Part shown: piece after piece, positions 26,481-38,929 of the stretch
Layout of the letters: every line of letters starts with the position of its first letter
Position numbering within the stretch: position 1 is the stretch's first letter
NCBI GenBank assembly: GCA_950022655.1
Contig: OX465588.1
Location: forward strand, 24,662,527-24,726,526
DNA length: 64,000 nucleotides
Direction: 5' to 3'
Source of the DNA: Alentia gelatinosa
Taxonomy: Eukaryota; Annelida; Polychaeta; Phyllodocida; Polynoidae
Made by a program: the position numbers and the translations under genes
The notes under the pieces: model-generated
What the model was told of the DNA's origin: nothing
Seen by the model: the letters and a program-made list of their open reading frames with translations, nothing else
Database searches by the model: none

Positions 26481-27311
26481 TTACTTTTTTTTCTCATGAT
26501 TGATATTATTGAAGAAATCATGAGAGTAAAGTGAGTACTTCTGCTTCTTTTTTGCACTCTTTTTTGCATACTCAGAATCATGAGCTCGGAGGAGGGTGCA
26601 GGCTGCTCTGAGGGTGCCTTTTCTCTTATTTTATGACTACAACGTCCAGATAGGAGACGGCCAGTGGGAGCCGCGCTTCCCCGGGAACGTCCATGTAGAC
26701 TGGGTCTTTTGTGAGATGTTGGGTTGGTAGTGGGCAATGCAGTCTGCTGTAACGATTAGTCGCGCCTTTCTCTATCGAGGGCGCGACTGCTTTGACTGCT
26801 GTCTCCAGGTTGGGATTCTGACCATGACCCCTTTGATAAGCATCGTCCTATGACAGTTGATGTATGTCAAGCTTTAGTAGTGAAGTCTATTGTGGGCAGG
26901 CGCTTTCTTCTGGTTGCTGGCAGCAATGACGGCAGGCGAGTTGGATCATATCCAGGTCATTGGAAGTTGCTGCGAAGAGGGTAAACCATGTCAAGTCAGC
27001 TTTGCCTCTCTTTTTTCGGTCACACAGAGAGATTGAAGGAGGTTGTTCACAAATTGGCAAAATAGATAGGTTCTAGACCCGTGGTGTCTTGGATGGGCAG
27101 GACCTGGCGACCTAACGTTGAATTCAAAGTTGCAGGAATACTTGTGTTAGCACTGCCAGCCTTAGGGTTCAATAGATCAGTTGTAGACCACTAAGGAGGC
27201 AGTGAGCCAATAGACTGTAGTACGTCCCGTTGTCGTTCGGTTCTAGACAGAATAGGGAGCCAAATATGACAAGACGAAGTCGCTAGTTCATAACAAAAGA
27301 ACGGATATTTT

Positions 27312-27601
27312 TATCTCACCCTTGTTTTTTTTGTCACATGGGCGTAACATTTGGAACTCGTTCTCCATGCCCCTACGAGTATTGCATTCTCTATGGTTTC
27401 TACCCTGTGTGGTGTCCATTCTTTTAGTGTGTACAGGGGTGAGACAAATACAGAAAGCAACTCGTTTTGGTCAAAGAAATCGTTCTACAACTCGTTTGAA
27501 TGCTATGTGATATTCACTCAGCTTCACCTCGTTCATATAACTCCACATAAAACTCGTGGAGAACAACAACTTTGACCAAAACTTGTTGGTTTCTTCTTTA
27601 G
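27312..27601 (+). repeat. Dispersed repeat of about 290 bp, inverted copy of 57,118-57,405
   Basis: It starts TATCTCACCC and ends TTGGTTTCTTCTTTAG. Read on the opposite strand it aligns end to end with 57,118-57,405, sharing GAACTCGTTCTCCATG, CAAACTCGT-type blocks, GAATGCTATGTGATATTCAC and CCAAAACTTGTTGGTTTC. Repeated ACTCGTT and GTTCTCCA motifs occur in both orientations inside, giving a fold-back character. There is no coding capacity; it is a non-autonomous family whose superfamily I cannot assign. Confidence 0.75.
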
Positions 27602-27674
27602 TCATCAACGTATACATTTAGTGCCTAGGTACATAGCGTTAGGTCATGAGCAATTATGTATTTTATTCCCGCAG

Positions 27675-27824
27675 ATAAAGAGGAGGGTGTGTGACAATTA
27701 CCAAGAAACACAATTCAATTTTGTGCACATTCCCAGTCCAGCATCCATTAAAGGCCCATTTGGTGGAACACTCGCTTTTGGCTACGTGAACGTTGTATGG
27801 TACGCGTGGGTTCCGAGCTCGTAG
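27675..27824 (+). CDS. Candidate 3'-terminal exon, unidentified protein
   Basis: A strong acceptor (tgtattttattcccgcag, AG at 27,673-27,674) is followed by exactly 50 codons to a TAG at 27,822-27,824. If the frame enters in phase 0, the peptide starts IKRRVCDNYQETQFNF, continues with a proline/serine turn (HIPSPASIKGPFGG) and a hydrophobic, aromatic segment (TLAFGYVNVVWYAWV) that could be a membrane segment. This is far more protein-like than neighbouring frames. I do not recognise the family, and I could not find upstream exons on the + strand. Confidence 0.45.
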   Translation: MKRRVCDNYQETQFNFVHIPSPASIKGPFGGTLAFGYVNVVWYAWVPSS

Positions 27825-30365
27825 AGCGAGGGACCTATGACTAGGACTAGAATATTATACCAACGTTCATGGAAGCCTAAACTGTTTTTTTTTCATTTAC
27901 CCTCAAAACATCTGGAATAATTAAATATTTACCTGAAAGCTATTGTCAAATTAGCTGGATATAGCATCGTATAACCAAACCCAGAGTTTCGTAGCCATGT
28001 TTGTTTCGAAATGAAACTGAGGCTGGGACATGCGATGTTTTCAATCTTATAATCTCCAAGCACATTCCTACTGTCTTTATTCCATTTAGTTGATTTTCCG
28101 GTTGTTATTTTCGTATTTCCTTTTTACAAATTTACATATAATTCACCTTAGAATATACTTATTCAATTTTCAAATCACTTTTTTGTATACGTTCTACCAA
28201 TTTCTACGGCTTTGATAACGCTTTTAACTGTTAGTTTACATTTTTCAGGCTCCTTATCGCTGTATCCCAACAGGTCGCTGTTTGTTCTATTTACATTTTT
28301 AACGTCGTATCTTTATGTATTTCATTGATTAATGTATTAATGTACCTATTCCATGGGTTTTTATCAAGTGCATCCTTTTTTCGCTGGTTCACATGTGAGA
28401 TATGCCGCCCGGAACCAGCCATGTACGGTCGTTACGCGCACCCGGTGCCTGTACCGTGAATTTCGGCACTTTTATATCGTATCTGACACCTACTTCCATT
28501 GAGTAAAGGCGTTACTTTTGCGCACGGGTATATAATGATTCATTATACTTTCCTAAACGCATACACTTTAGGACTGACGGGTATGTATGGCATTGAAAGG
28601 ACACGTCAACAGAATCATATCTCCTGTCTGTCATATCAGACTGCTTTATAAAAAACGTCCCCAGTCTCATGATGCAGTGCCTTTGTTATGTGAGCACCAT
28701 GCAATGATGATGACCGGAACCGAGGTATTTGTCATGAACATCTGATATGAGAGGAAGGGCACAAAAAGCCTGCTTTATTTTTATCAATCGTTTCTTTTTC
28801 TGCAACAGGGAAAAACAGCACAGCTCCTTCTCGCCAGCTCCATGCGCTGAAGGCAGATCGGTACCATTTGACAGCATGTTCGTGAGAAATATAACAAAAA
28901 GGTCTAAACGGAGTGTCGAATAGTTTACTTGTTGGACATTCATGAAGTGAAGTAATCCTCATGCATATCCGATAACAAAGCTAATAAAATTCAATTACTG
29001 GTAAGGTCGTTCCATCGCTTTAGTCTGGTTATGCGTGCTTTGGAATGAATCAACAGGTTAGACAACTCCTCTGTTTTTGCCATCACTGTAAATCATATAA
29101 AGCTACGAATGATATTTCAAATAAAACGCGATGGATGTAATACATAACTTGCAACTTAACACAATGTATTATGCTCATGGCTGATTAAAAGCTTAACATT
29201 TTTCTATTATTGTGAAGGAAGAAGTCGTCGGCAATAACTCGTAAAGAAATGTGATCAGGCATTTCAAAGAAAACACTAACCCAAACTCCAAGAGAAGTAG
29301 GCACCAAAAAGATAGAAATGAGTAAGTAAAATGTAATTCTTCCGCTTCAATCTTCATAATCTCATCATACTTTTCATTTACTTACCTACTGATGATGATT
29401 GTTTCCTTTGAGCATTTTTCTTGTTCTCGGAATGACCAGAATATCTGCAATGGCAGAGGCCATTATTGTGCTACTTTTGTGCAAATAAAAGAAAGACTTG
29501 GTAGAAATGGAAAACAACCCTTCCTAGATTGAAGTTATGCTGCAATACAGGCCATAGTATCTCGTCAGGTACAATGTATGTATAATTTGCAATTACAAAT
29601 TACAAATCTTTTGAACAAACACTACATTATTTTATTTGAAAAAATATATTTCATTATAAAAAGTATGTTGCTCTTAAATGAGGTTTTTAAAGGAGAATTT
29701 ATAATTCATTTGACAGGAAAGACGTGTAACAAGCCCTACTAAAAGAGAACCTCAACCATGGCCTTACTCTGAATATAACAATAACGCAGGTAGCTTCACA
29801 TGGAGATATTGATAATCGGATTCCGCAGATGGAACTCTCACACTCTGTGACAGCAACTCAAGGTGAGCACAAGACACTCGTCTCATACATAAGGCAGGCC
29901 TGTCTCCTCCCTCGGGATTCATTATAAAATCCATTAGTCGCACTATCAAGAGGCGAGCATGGACATTGTTCGCAGTAGTTGAGAACTAATCCCCCTCTCT
30001 CCACCTGTATCATTTCGCTGCGTCTCACGAGACCTTGCTATGTCTGGCGATGCTGCCCAACTGTCAAGGCACCTGCCATGGGTGCGAATAGAGTGTCACA
30101 TGATTCCAGACTGTCCTGAGATTGGTTTACTATCATTATATGTGCACAGAAATAAGAGTTTCTTTAGCCTCAAAGTAAAATGTCTTTGACATGCAGGCTT
30201 GGCCATGAGCTTGCCCTTTCCCTGTCGGTGCTCTTATATGAGGAACATCGGTTTACTTCCGATCTCGTCTAGCACTCTGTCGTATACGGATTTATTAACA
30301 TAGAGAAAGGAGTGCATACGACGAAAGACATGGATTTTAATATATTTAGCTGCAACGCATAATGT
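27825..30365. other. Intergenic, no gene recognised
   Basis: AT-rich sequence with short frames only. No repeat boundary, RNA gene or supported exon seen. Confidence 0.4.
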
Positions 30366-30648
30366 GGAACCCCTCTCATAAGATCTCACACTCTTTAAGT
30401 GGTATTCTGTAAAAGGTTCTCACTACGCTCTATGGGAGAATAATTCTTAACGAACTAGGCTTAGAGCCTTGAGAATCCACTGGCCCACCTCCCGTGCTAA
30501 GCAGGTACATTAATGCAACCCAAAGATTCCTATAACCTCAATGATGCCCTTTAGCGGGAATACTGTGTACTTGGCGCCCTAGTGGCTTTATTTGCACTGG
30601 AATACAGAATACCACTTAGAAAGTGTGAGATCTTATGAGAGGGGTGCC
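30366..30648. repeat. MITE with 45-bp terminal inverted repeats
   Basis: The left repeat 30,366-30,410 (GGAACCCCTCTCATAAGATC, then TCACACTCTTTAAGTGGTAT) is matched in inverse by 30,604-30,648 with only a few differences. Total length is 283 bp with no coding capacity. The interior contains GGCGCCCTAGTGGC, a near-CTCF motif. No clear target duplication was found, so the superfamily is unassigned. Confidence 0.8.
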
Positions 30649-33095
30649 CGTAGCGCTTTCACCTTACAATTATGACCACCGATTCTGGAGTTCATCATCG
30701 CCCACCGATCATGTGGCAACTCTGTTGCAATAATTATTGAGTGGGAACAAAAAGGTGGACGATTTATCTTTTACAGTCCAAATCCAGATTAGGACAGGTA
30801 AGAAGGAGTTAAACCTACAAGGAACACACTTATATTCAGGTCACGATCAGGTGTGACTCTAGCATCTACAGGTTAGTGTGGGTTTTATATCGGTGCTTGA
30901 GGGTAGGGAATAAAGCTTGAAGGTCGAGACGAGCAACACAAAGATAGCACAGCAGGGGTCAGGCCAGATACCCACGCAGGAGGATGAGTAAGACACACAG
31001 CGGTGCAGACCGCCCGAGGCCCCTCCCCATCACCGGCCAATTCTCTCCGGCAGGACTCGGCAGGACGCCCGAGGAATTGCAGCGCATAACTTTCTCCTCT
31101 ATAGGCAATCCCAGACTTAAAGGCCAGTCAGCCCCCGAAGGTGGACAAGATGGGGTTTGGGAGTGTGGGACGGGGGCTGAGGATAACTGCCAGGAGAGAG
31201 GAAGGTGGTTAGTAATCTGCGGTGGACCGGGTTTGGTTTGGTCGAAAGGGGGCTGGTGTTATAAGGAATACTTTGGGATAAGGGTATAGAGTTAGGCTGG
31301 TGAGGACAGGGTTGGAAGGGGTTGGAGGACTGCTGGGACCTAGCAAGGACCGGGGAGGAATAGCCTTCCGTCGATGTGCTATTATAGCAGCATAATAGGG
31401 AGGCTTGGATAACGGCACATTTTAGCTCAAAGCATGACACTCCAAGGAATTCCCAAGGCAGACGTAAAAGAATAGTAGAGATAGCAAGGAACATATATAC
31501 TACTTGGAGGAAAAGGAACCCTGCCATCCGGTGTGCCACTCGTTTCTTTGTGAACCCCATTTGAGATCTATATAGGATGAATGGCTAGGGAATGAAGCAG
31601 ATACTATTCCTTCTCATCCACTTAATTCTGCTAGCGGTGTAGTAACAATATATGTTTTATATCAAGGATGCTCGTTTCGATTTCAGCGGCATCAAGTGAC
31701 AACATTTAGATCGCTCACAAGTGTAAAGAAAGAATACAAGGTTTTATTCACTGTCTGGCTGGTTCAGGCTGGTCAGGGCTTTGTCGGCAAGCATCTATTG
31801 CTATTTTCTGATTTATTCTGATGTAAACCGATCGTATCTAAAAGAAAAAGTAATAATTCTCTCACTTCGTCACATTTCCATCCCGCCTGAGTTCTACAGT
31901 TCTGGCACTGTAGACTATAATATGACGTGATTAGAATTCAATATTTTTTGTTTGCTTTAACAATCATGATACACAGAGTTTATTCACCCAAAACACCACC
32001 TACCTTTCAAATATACAGTCTGGATAAACACCCCAGGGACAATGTTATCCAGCTTTCTATGTTTTAGCCATGGGACACCAGAGGATACCAACGGTAAGAC
32101 ACCTAATGGAAAATAGATGTACTAGAGTTGGCGCGGTTCGAGCTATGGAATCATGTGCCCGACTGCGTCCGATTTCCTCAGGTTGGTGTGTTAGGTTCTG
32201 TCCATTATACAGAGGCGACCCGACTTGTAAATCAGACACTGTCAGAATCAGAGCAGACGACTAAAACACGATCTTTTGGCTGATACTTCGATCATGTGGC
32301 TGCTAATTATTCATATCGTGTGTTCTAGAAGGGTCTATTTCATATGACTCATTTTGACGCAAAAGAATTATTTCATTATACACATGATATGGTGGGGATA
32401 AATGTGACATACAGGAAAATGTGGCATGGGGCTTGTTGGGGTGTATGGGGCAGAAATATTAGGAAATGTCGTAAAAATCTACGTAAGACATACTCGGAAT
32501 GGCAATGCGGCAGCAGTGCCACTATCAGATCTGTACGAGTGCACTGGACTGAAATATCGCATACCTTATTATTTCCCATAGATGCAGACATCGGAGAGTG
32601 GAGTGGCTTGCCGTCACAGAACAGGGGTGTGGGACGGTGCAGGTTAGTATAGTGTTCCCGGAGAGGGTGCGTATAAAAAGACATGAAAGTGAGAAGCGGC
32701 GGGAATTGGCAGAAGGCATTTGGGTGGAGTGAGACGGTTAAGAAAGGAATGGGAAATGATCGGGATCAAATGGAGTATGTTGTGGAATGGTATGATGTAG
32801 AAGGCTTGAGGGGTGGAAGGTTGAGTATCTCGGTCCATGTTGCAGGGAATGCAATTTGGCAGGATAGGATCAGCTTTTATTACCAACCTAATACAAAGTG
32901 TTCATAGACAACACATAGGGTGTGTGTATGGACATACCCGGCGCATACAGATATGTTGTATGCTCCGGTGGCACATACGGAAAAATAGTGCGTATGGAAA
33001 AACAGTGCATAAATAAAAAGAACTGATATCGGCAGGAGAGATTGTCAACATAGCTGATATCGACAGGTCACTTGTTCAGAAAAGGTGGATGATAA
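30649..33095. other. Intergenic, no gene recognised
   Basis: It contains overlapping open frames of up to 147 codons on opposite strands (about 31,000-31,560). They lack domains and splice support and are not called. A short hairpin (CCGGCGCATACA / TGTATGCTCCGG) lies at about 32,938-32,965. GATATCGRCAGG occurs twice near 33,026 and 33,057. Confidence 0.4.
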
Positions 33096-33235
33096 ATACA
33101 ATATAGACTGGTTTCAGATAAAAGCGGTTGTAAGCTCCGAGGAGTTGGTGCGTAGTAATATCCGAGCGTATGCCAGGATATTGCGTAGAGTCAACTCCGA
33201 GGCTGCTTGCATCTGAAACCAGTCAATATTGTGTA
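33096..33235. repeat. Small fold-back element
   Basis: The arms 33,099-33,119 (CAATATAGACTGGTTTCAGAT) and 33,211-33,231 are inverse repeats with one mismatch. A second nested pair, GCTCCGAGGAGTTG/CAACTCCGAGGC plus AATATCC/GGATATT, makes the whole 140 bp self-complementary. Non-coding. Confidence 0.7.
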
Positions 33236-33826
33236 TATAGAAGAGGGAACAGATGGTGAGAAAGAGATGAGATGGGGATGGTATGCTAAAATATGATGCC
33301 TACGAAGGGGTTGCTATAATCGTGGTTGGACGGTATACATAGTCCTTGCAGGATGGCACATCACAATGCTGGAGAAGGGGTGGCGGTTGGTTGGTGGTAA
33401 ACAGAAGGCGTTGGATGCAGCCGGGTATGGGAGGGGGGCTGGCGGTGTGCCGGAGCTGACCCTCCAGCAGTGGGCACGCGTGTCGTGGCGGCCCATCGGC
33501 CAATCTATCAGAGCGCCGCCTGTTGAGAGCTGACATGTGCTGATCGCTGTGGAAATGGGACTTCACTGTTGTCCCTGACCTCGCGGGTCAGCGCCGATTG
33601 CGGGCGGTGACCTGCCCGGCCTCGACCCACTGGAAGGACAGGAAGGCAGAGCCGGAGGGCCGAGAACGTGGAGAGAAAGAGAGAGGCTGATGGAGAGGAA
33701 GGACGAAGGTGGTAACGGGAAGGTGGCGATGAGAGGGCGTCACTGAGGGAGTGCGAGTTTAAGGTTTTTAAAGGGTGGTTAAAGTAAAGTCTGAGGGTTT
33801 CACAGAGGCGGGTCTTAAGCCTTACT

Positions 33827-34872
33827 GGGCGTTTACACTTGACGATTCTGGCCAGAGATTCTGGCATTTTGCACCTCCTGACGACTTTCTACAGTAAACT
33901 GATAGAAATCGTCTAGGTAGACTCCAAGCGTGTGGCAACTGCTGATCCTCTGATTGTGTCAGATCATTTAGTTTGGCATGACCTGGGACCTGTTTCAGTA
34001 GTTTCTTGACATTAGGCCTAGACAGACATCAACAGCGGCACCAACAGTGCAAGCAACAGTGGAAATATTTTTGTCGGGTTTCAAAATGCATGTCACAGTT
34101 GATGTCAAATATCAGTGGATCTGAGCAGCCAATTTTCTTCATATTTGAGACGATTATAGGTTATATGTATCCTTTACTCATTCTAAAGTTTCATTGCTTA
34201 ATTCTTACAGAAAGAGAGTGAAATTGCCTAATACTTTTGAAACCGGACACACCGTGTTTGGGGTCTGTCTTGTCCTAAGTGCCGCAACTTGTGTTGATCT
34301 GTCTGTACAGTGTCACAGACGCCATCTAGACATGTCACGAAACTACTGAAACAGGGACCTGTTTCACTAGTCTCGCGACATATCTGTGACACCATACAGA
34401 CATTGGGTTTGTCTTGTTTCGTGACACCACAAGTAGCTGCCTTTAGGAAATACAGACCCCGAACATATCATAACATGGACCTGTTTCACTAGTTTTGTGA
34501 CAAAAGTGTTAGACAGATATGAAAAGCGGCACCAACAGTGCTAGCAAGAACGGACAAAACAAAGTCTAATGTCTAGTTCTTATGAAACCGGACACACCAT
34601 CTAGACGCCATCTAGACATGTCACTGAGTAGTGAAACAGGTCCCTGGTCCCTGATGACTATTGGACACGTTCTGACGCCCGCGACTATTTCTAGCCAGCT
34701 TGAATTAGTCGTCTAGACAGGCGGTGTTTCTGTGAAAACTTAGTCAGCAGGGTATACGCTCGAGTACATTTTGAGGTCGACAACTTTTGTGGTGGACATT
34801 ACCACCACCTGACGACTATTGGCGTGCCAATCTACAGTCGCCGTACATTTAGTCGTCTAGTGTATATATGCC
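33827..34872. repeat. Outer DNA-transposon-like element, split by an inner MITE cluster
   Basis: The ends are imperfect inverted repeats: left GGGCGTTTACACTTGACGA and, read inverted, right CGGCATATATACACTAGACG. GACGACT / AGTCGTCTAG motifs recur in both halves (near 33,871, 33,907, 34,706, 34,810 and 34,850). The middle, 33,985-34,644, belongs to a different repeat family. The simplest reading is a host element interrupted by later insertions. Superfamily unassigned; outer ends approximate. Confidence 0.5.
33985..34644. repeat. Cluster of MITEs with GGGACCTGTTTCA ends
   Basis: GGGACCTGTTTCAGTAGT starts at 33,985, and its inverse ACTACTGAAACAGGG ends at about 34,356. A second GGGACCTGTTTCACTAGT starts at 34,354, a third (GGACCTGTTTCACTAGT) at 34,477, and the inverse AGTAGTGAAACAGGTCCC ends at 34,644. 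GCGGCACCAACAGTG and CGCCATCTAGACATGTCAC each occur twice. The array therefore holds at least two related copies in tandem sharing a GGGA junction. The ends resemble those of the element at 51,843-52,493. Confidence 0.65.
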
Positions 34873-37800
34873 GGGTATCAGACATGGACATGCCGATTCT
34901 TCTCAATGAACTCGTTGGTAACAATGGTAACAATCGTTGAGAGTTATTATCAATGCACGCGTTCAGATTGTAACCCTACCCTCATTGCTGGAATTCGTAA
35001 GAGGCATTCCATTAACAGAGAATATGTATTTCTACAGTACAAAGTACTCAAAGCAGTCACGAAGAACTCAGATTGGTGCTACGCAGCGCTGGTAGCAGTA
35101 TATAATTGAGGCTCTGACTCGGGCTCAAACGGTTAACCATCTTTGAGAGGATTGGTGACCTGAATAGATAAATATGATTCTGTCTAAAGAAATTCGAGTA
35201 TATAAGTATTAATTAGATGGGTTATTAACATACAAACAAACGAACGTATTAAACAGTCTCTTACAGTTGGTATGACCACAGGAACATATCATGGAATAGT
35301 ATTACAATGATTTGTTGCAGAGTAATCGTATCGCCATCTCACAAGCATCTTATATGTGCAACTGATCAATAAATCCCCAAATTGCCTTGTAGCAGTAATA
35401 TGGATAGCATGCCAGCATTGTACTTGGCACACTCCATGCGTCCTAATACCAGATCTTTTTCTTCCAATGTCTGCTGATTTCCTTTCTTATGCGTTCAAGG
35501 TGATTGTGCCTCAATATTTGTTGATTGGCTTTGTATGTTTAGGTATAATGTACAGTTTCATATAAAAGCTTTGATTAAATGTTAGAGCTCAACATGGAAG
35601 CCTTTGACAGCAATCTGGTAGCAATTTTCTTGTTCTTATCATAATCTTACGTTATCGATAAGAAAGGTTTTGTTTTCATCAAATGCGTCACTTCCGCCAT
35701 CCTCACTTTAAATTCACTCATCCACCACCATTACCCCAATCACTCATAATAGAAAACATGTTCATCAATCAAATTAATGTATGTTTCTCACTTACTTCAT
35801 CCTTTCATTTTCTTCTTTATTTATCATATCTTATCATAAAAGTTACCAAATATCATATAAATTATATTCCCCACTTAGTTGTCACTAGTTATGATTAAGT
35901 AACGGTCTTGGTTTTCATATAGATAGAGATGGCTTTATGATGGCTACTCTTTCCAATTCATTGTCATGCAGTAATTTATGATATTTTTCTACTGCTATCT
36001 AAACCATATCTGCAGTATTACAGAGACGATATGCATATCTAACACAGGATATTGGAGTTGGAATAATATAGAATACGATACAGTAACTATACTTTCTCTG
36101 GAAATGATCCAAACAGGTTTTATATCCGAATTACCCTCGCACACTAGGTACTCTGATGGTAAAGAATACGTTTACGTTGCTGTGTAGCTATTTTCGTCGA
36201 AGGCGTTGCATAACCAAGTAGACATGGCGCGCCGCCGGCCTATAAATAGATCTATTAAGCCGTAATGCAATACGCAGGTAAACTCCCATTTGCAATGTAC
36301 ACACAACAAGCGAGAGAGTAAACCTAAACCTGCAGGTATTGCACGATTTCAATTAGAGGTTCATTCCCAAGGTTACTGAAGCAGTGTGACCGTGCACATA
36401 AATTCTACTGAGGATCTAAATTCATAGGTGCATAATGACCTTAGCCACAAGCGTGTCATAACAGTAGACCCCTGAACCTTTGCCAATATAAAACACTCAA
36501 ATAATTTTCCCAAGCATTACAAAGGTCATGAATGCCTTTAAAGGAAAAAAAGGCCAATTGTCTGGGCACCTGGACCAATTTTTACTCGAGGTTCGCTTTC
36601 TCCGATATTTATCTTTTATAATCCCTTTTAACTATTTTGGCGGATGGGGGCATTTAGATAAACAATCTAAATCAGTATAATCATCTTCTTTTCTATGCAC
36701 GTATTTTTTTACCAGACCTTATTTCATATAACTTACTGTGCATTGCAGAAGGGAACGTTGCTATATTCTCTCTAGGTCAGACAGACAAATGTCAATTTTT
36801 AGGATATTAAAGAACTGATCATTACAAATTAGAGAATATTGATAAATGTTGTATTGATATAGAACGAAAACACCCATTTGATTAAGATAATGACTTTAGA
36901 GCGGTCCTAACAAAAGTTAAATTGTTATGTTTTGTAACCATACCTATGGTCCAGTGAATAAGATTTAGTAGTCTGAGCAGATCTAGCTTAAAGAAAGTAA
37001 ATAAAAGTAAGGAACAATAAAAAATATAAATAAAAGGAGGAGCGAGCTCTGATGTTATACTAAATAAACGTCATAAAGGTAATTCTGAACTCTGATCGTC
37101 CTTTTGCAGTTTCTTTAGGATGATGATAAATGCAACATTGTTCAGCGATGTACCTCTACTCTATTTAAGTGCTTTGGGATGTGCAATTTGTGCAAAAAAG
37201 TTCTTCCGAAAACGCATGATAGTCCCCGTACATTAGAGTATGTAAAATGCATCCTAGGTGAGAGGTCATCAGGACTTATTGACTCAATACCAATAACCTG
37301 CTCTGAGTAATGTTACCTGTGTTTGAAGCTTCTATGTACAATTTACCTGTGTATTTCAGTGATATGCATGTACTCTTATTACTGCCAACACCCGTTTGAC
37401 AATAACCGGTTAGGTCTTCATCAGTGGAGTAAAAAACTATAAAAATAAATCAAGAATGAAGAAACACAAGTGTATGCTGGATCCGGAGTACATCGAAAGA
37501 CATTTTTGATAAATTGTCATTAAAGTAAACCTTTAATACTGACGTCATTGTAATCAAACTAACCAGATTCTGCAAACGGGTATTTCATTCATTGACCATT
37601 GAGTGAAAGGTATCAATCTAACAGAGACTGCCATCCTCCATCAAATAAAACCTGAACTCTCCGATTGTATTCATTTTTGTCTCTTGGTACAGGGCTCTGT
37701 ACACGTGTAAGAGTTTCAAATGCCCAAGTCTGTAATGTGGCTGTATTAGTCCAATTGTTCATGATTTTGTTCATTGTACAGTCTGAATCTATGTCTTTTA

Positions 37801-38126
37801 TATTGTTCAATCACTTATCACTTAAAACAATATTGTAAAGGACGTTCTCACATAATGTTTTATCCCAACTGGCAAAGATTTTTAAAAAGAAGCAGAATAA
37901 CGTCAATATCCATATTTATGAACTTTATGCAAATTTCTTGTTATACTTAGCCTCCGAATTACAACCAAGGCCATCTTGATGTATATCACTGCCTCAATAA
38001 ACTGGTCCCAGGTTCTTGCACTTGTTTATATCAAATTCCACGGATGTTATTTACCTCCTCTGTGGGCGGTTGAAATCAGATCTTAAGAATTCCTGTCGTC
38101 CCTCTTGTCCTCAGCTTTTTCCACAG
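34873..38126. other. Intergenic, no gene recognised
   Basis: AT-rich DNA. A consensus-like TATA box (CTATAAATAG, about 36,240-36,249) sits directly after a GC-rich patch (GGCGCGCCGCCGG), but no transcript can be tied to it. No exon was supported before 38,127. Confidence 0.35.
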
Positions 38127-38341
38127 ATTTATTTTGGGAACGGACCCCAGGTGTGGCGAGTCTCCGTCTTATTATGGGCCTTGAATATGCATGGCAAATG
38201 GGAATTCCATTCCCCAGTAGCGGAAGACCTTCAATTAAGAACCCTCGCTATCGATTCCACTTTGTGACAAGTATTCAGCCGGGAAGAGCCCATCAAATCA
38301 TATCACAGATTCCCAGTACTGGATCCAGTAATGGCGATTAG
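38127..38341 (+). CDS. Candidate 3'-terminal exon, unidentified protein
   Basis: A strong acceptor (gtcctcagctttttccacag, AG at 38,125-38,126) opens into a frame of 70 residues ending at TAG 38,339-38,341. The first two bases complete a split codon. The peptide contains LFWERTPGVASLRLIMGLEY, then AWQMGIPFPSSGRP, NPRYRFHFVTSIQPGRAHQ and a short polar tail. It reads like the C-terminus of a real protein, but I cannot name it. A second frame from the same acceptor stays open for 46 codons, so frame choice rests on length and composition. Confidence 0.4.
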
Positions 38342-38929
38342 GTTCTCGGTGTACAGACTATAGTTGTCTTTAATTGGTTTAGAGGGAAATCACTCTCATT
38401 ATAGCCTTATCTATTTTATTTTGAATTGCAGGCTTAGACATAACAAAGGATTGTGAACGAAATTTACATGGTATAGTTTTTTTTTTTGTTTTTTTTTTAT
38501 TCAGTAGAAAAGAGATACATTCGCCTGAGATTGGCGTTCTTCCATGCATCAACAATGGTGCAGACAGATACAATGACAGGTACAGTAGACATTAGTGACA
38601 CAAAACAATGAGGACAAGACAAGTGATATGATCAATGAAGAAAGGACAGAGTTTAACTATTCCTGGTCATGTGACTCAGGATATCATATTAATATACACA
38701 GAGTAATTTCAGAATTGATATCCTTTCTACCTATTAACATAAACTTTACCTGCGTTGCGACAGAGGGATGCATTTGATCGTTGTTCATGGTAAGTATATA
38801 TCCAGGAGCTATATGAAATTAACATACTTTGTATAAATAAGTACCTGTATTACATACTATATGCAGTCGATGTAACATCATCATAGCTGGTCATGTGACG
38901 CAGTCTATGTCGTTCGAGGACTCTTCTAG

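Noticed and set aside
26324..26737. 137-codon frame on the - strand
   Set aside because: Its C-terminal part is the dispersed repeat also found at 51.5 kb; the rest is basic low-complexity.
31117..31560. 147-codon frame on the - strand
   Set aside because: Proline/serine-rich C-terminal half, no domain, no splice context, and an equally open frame on the other strand; likely chance.
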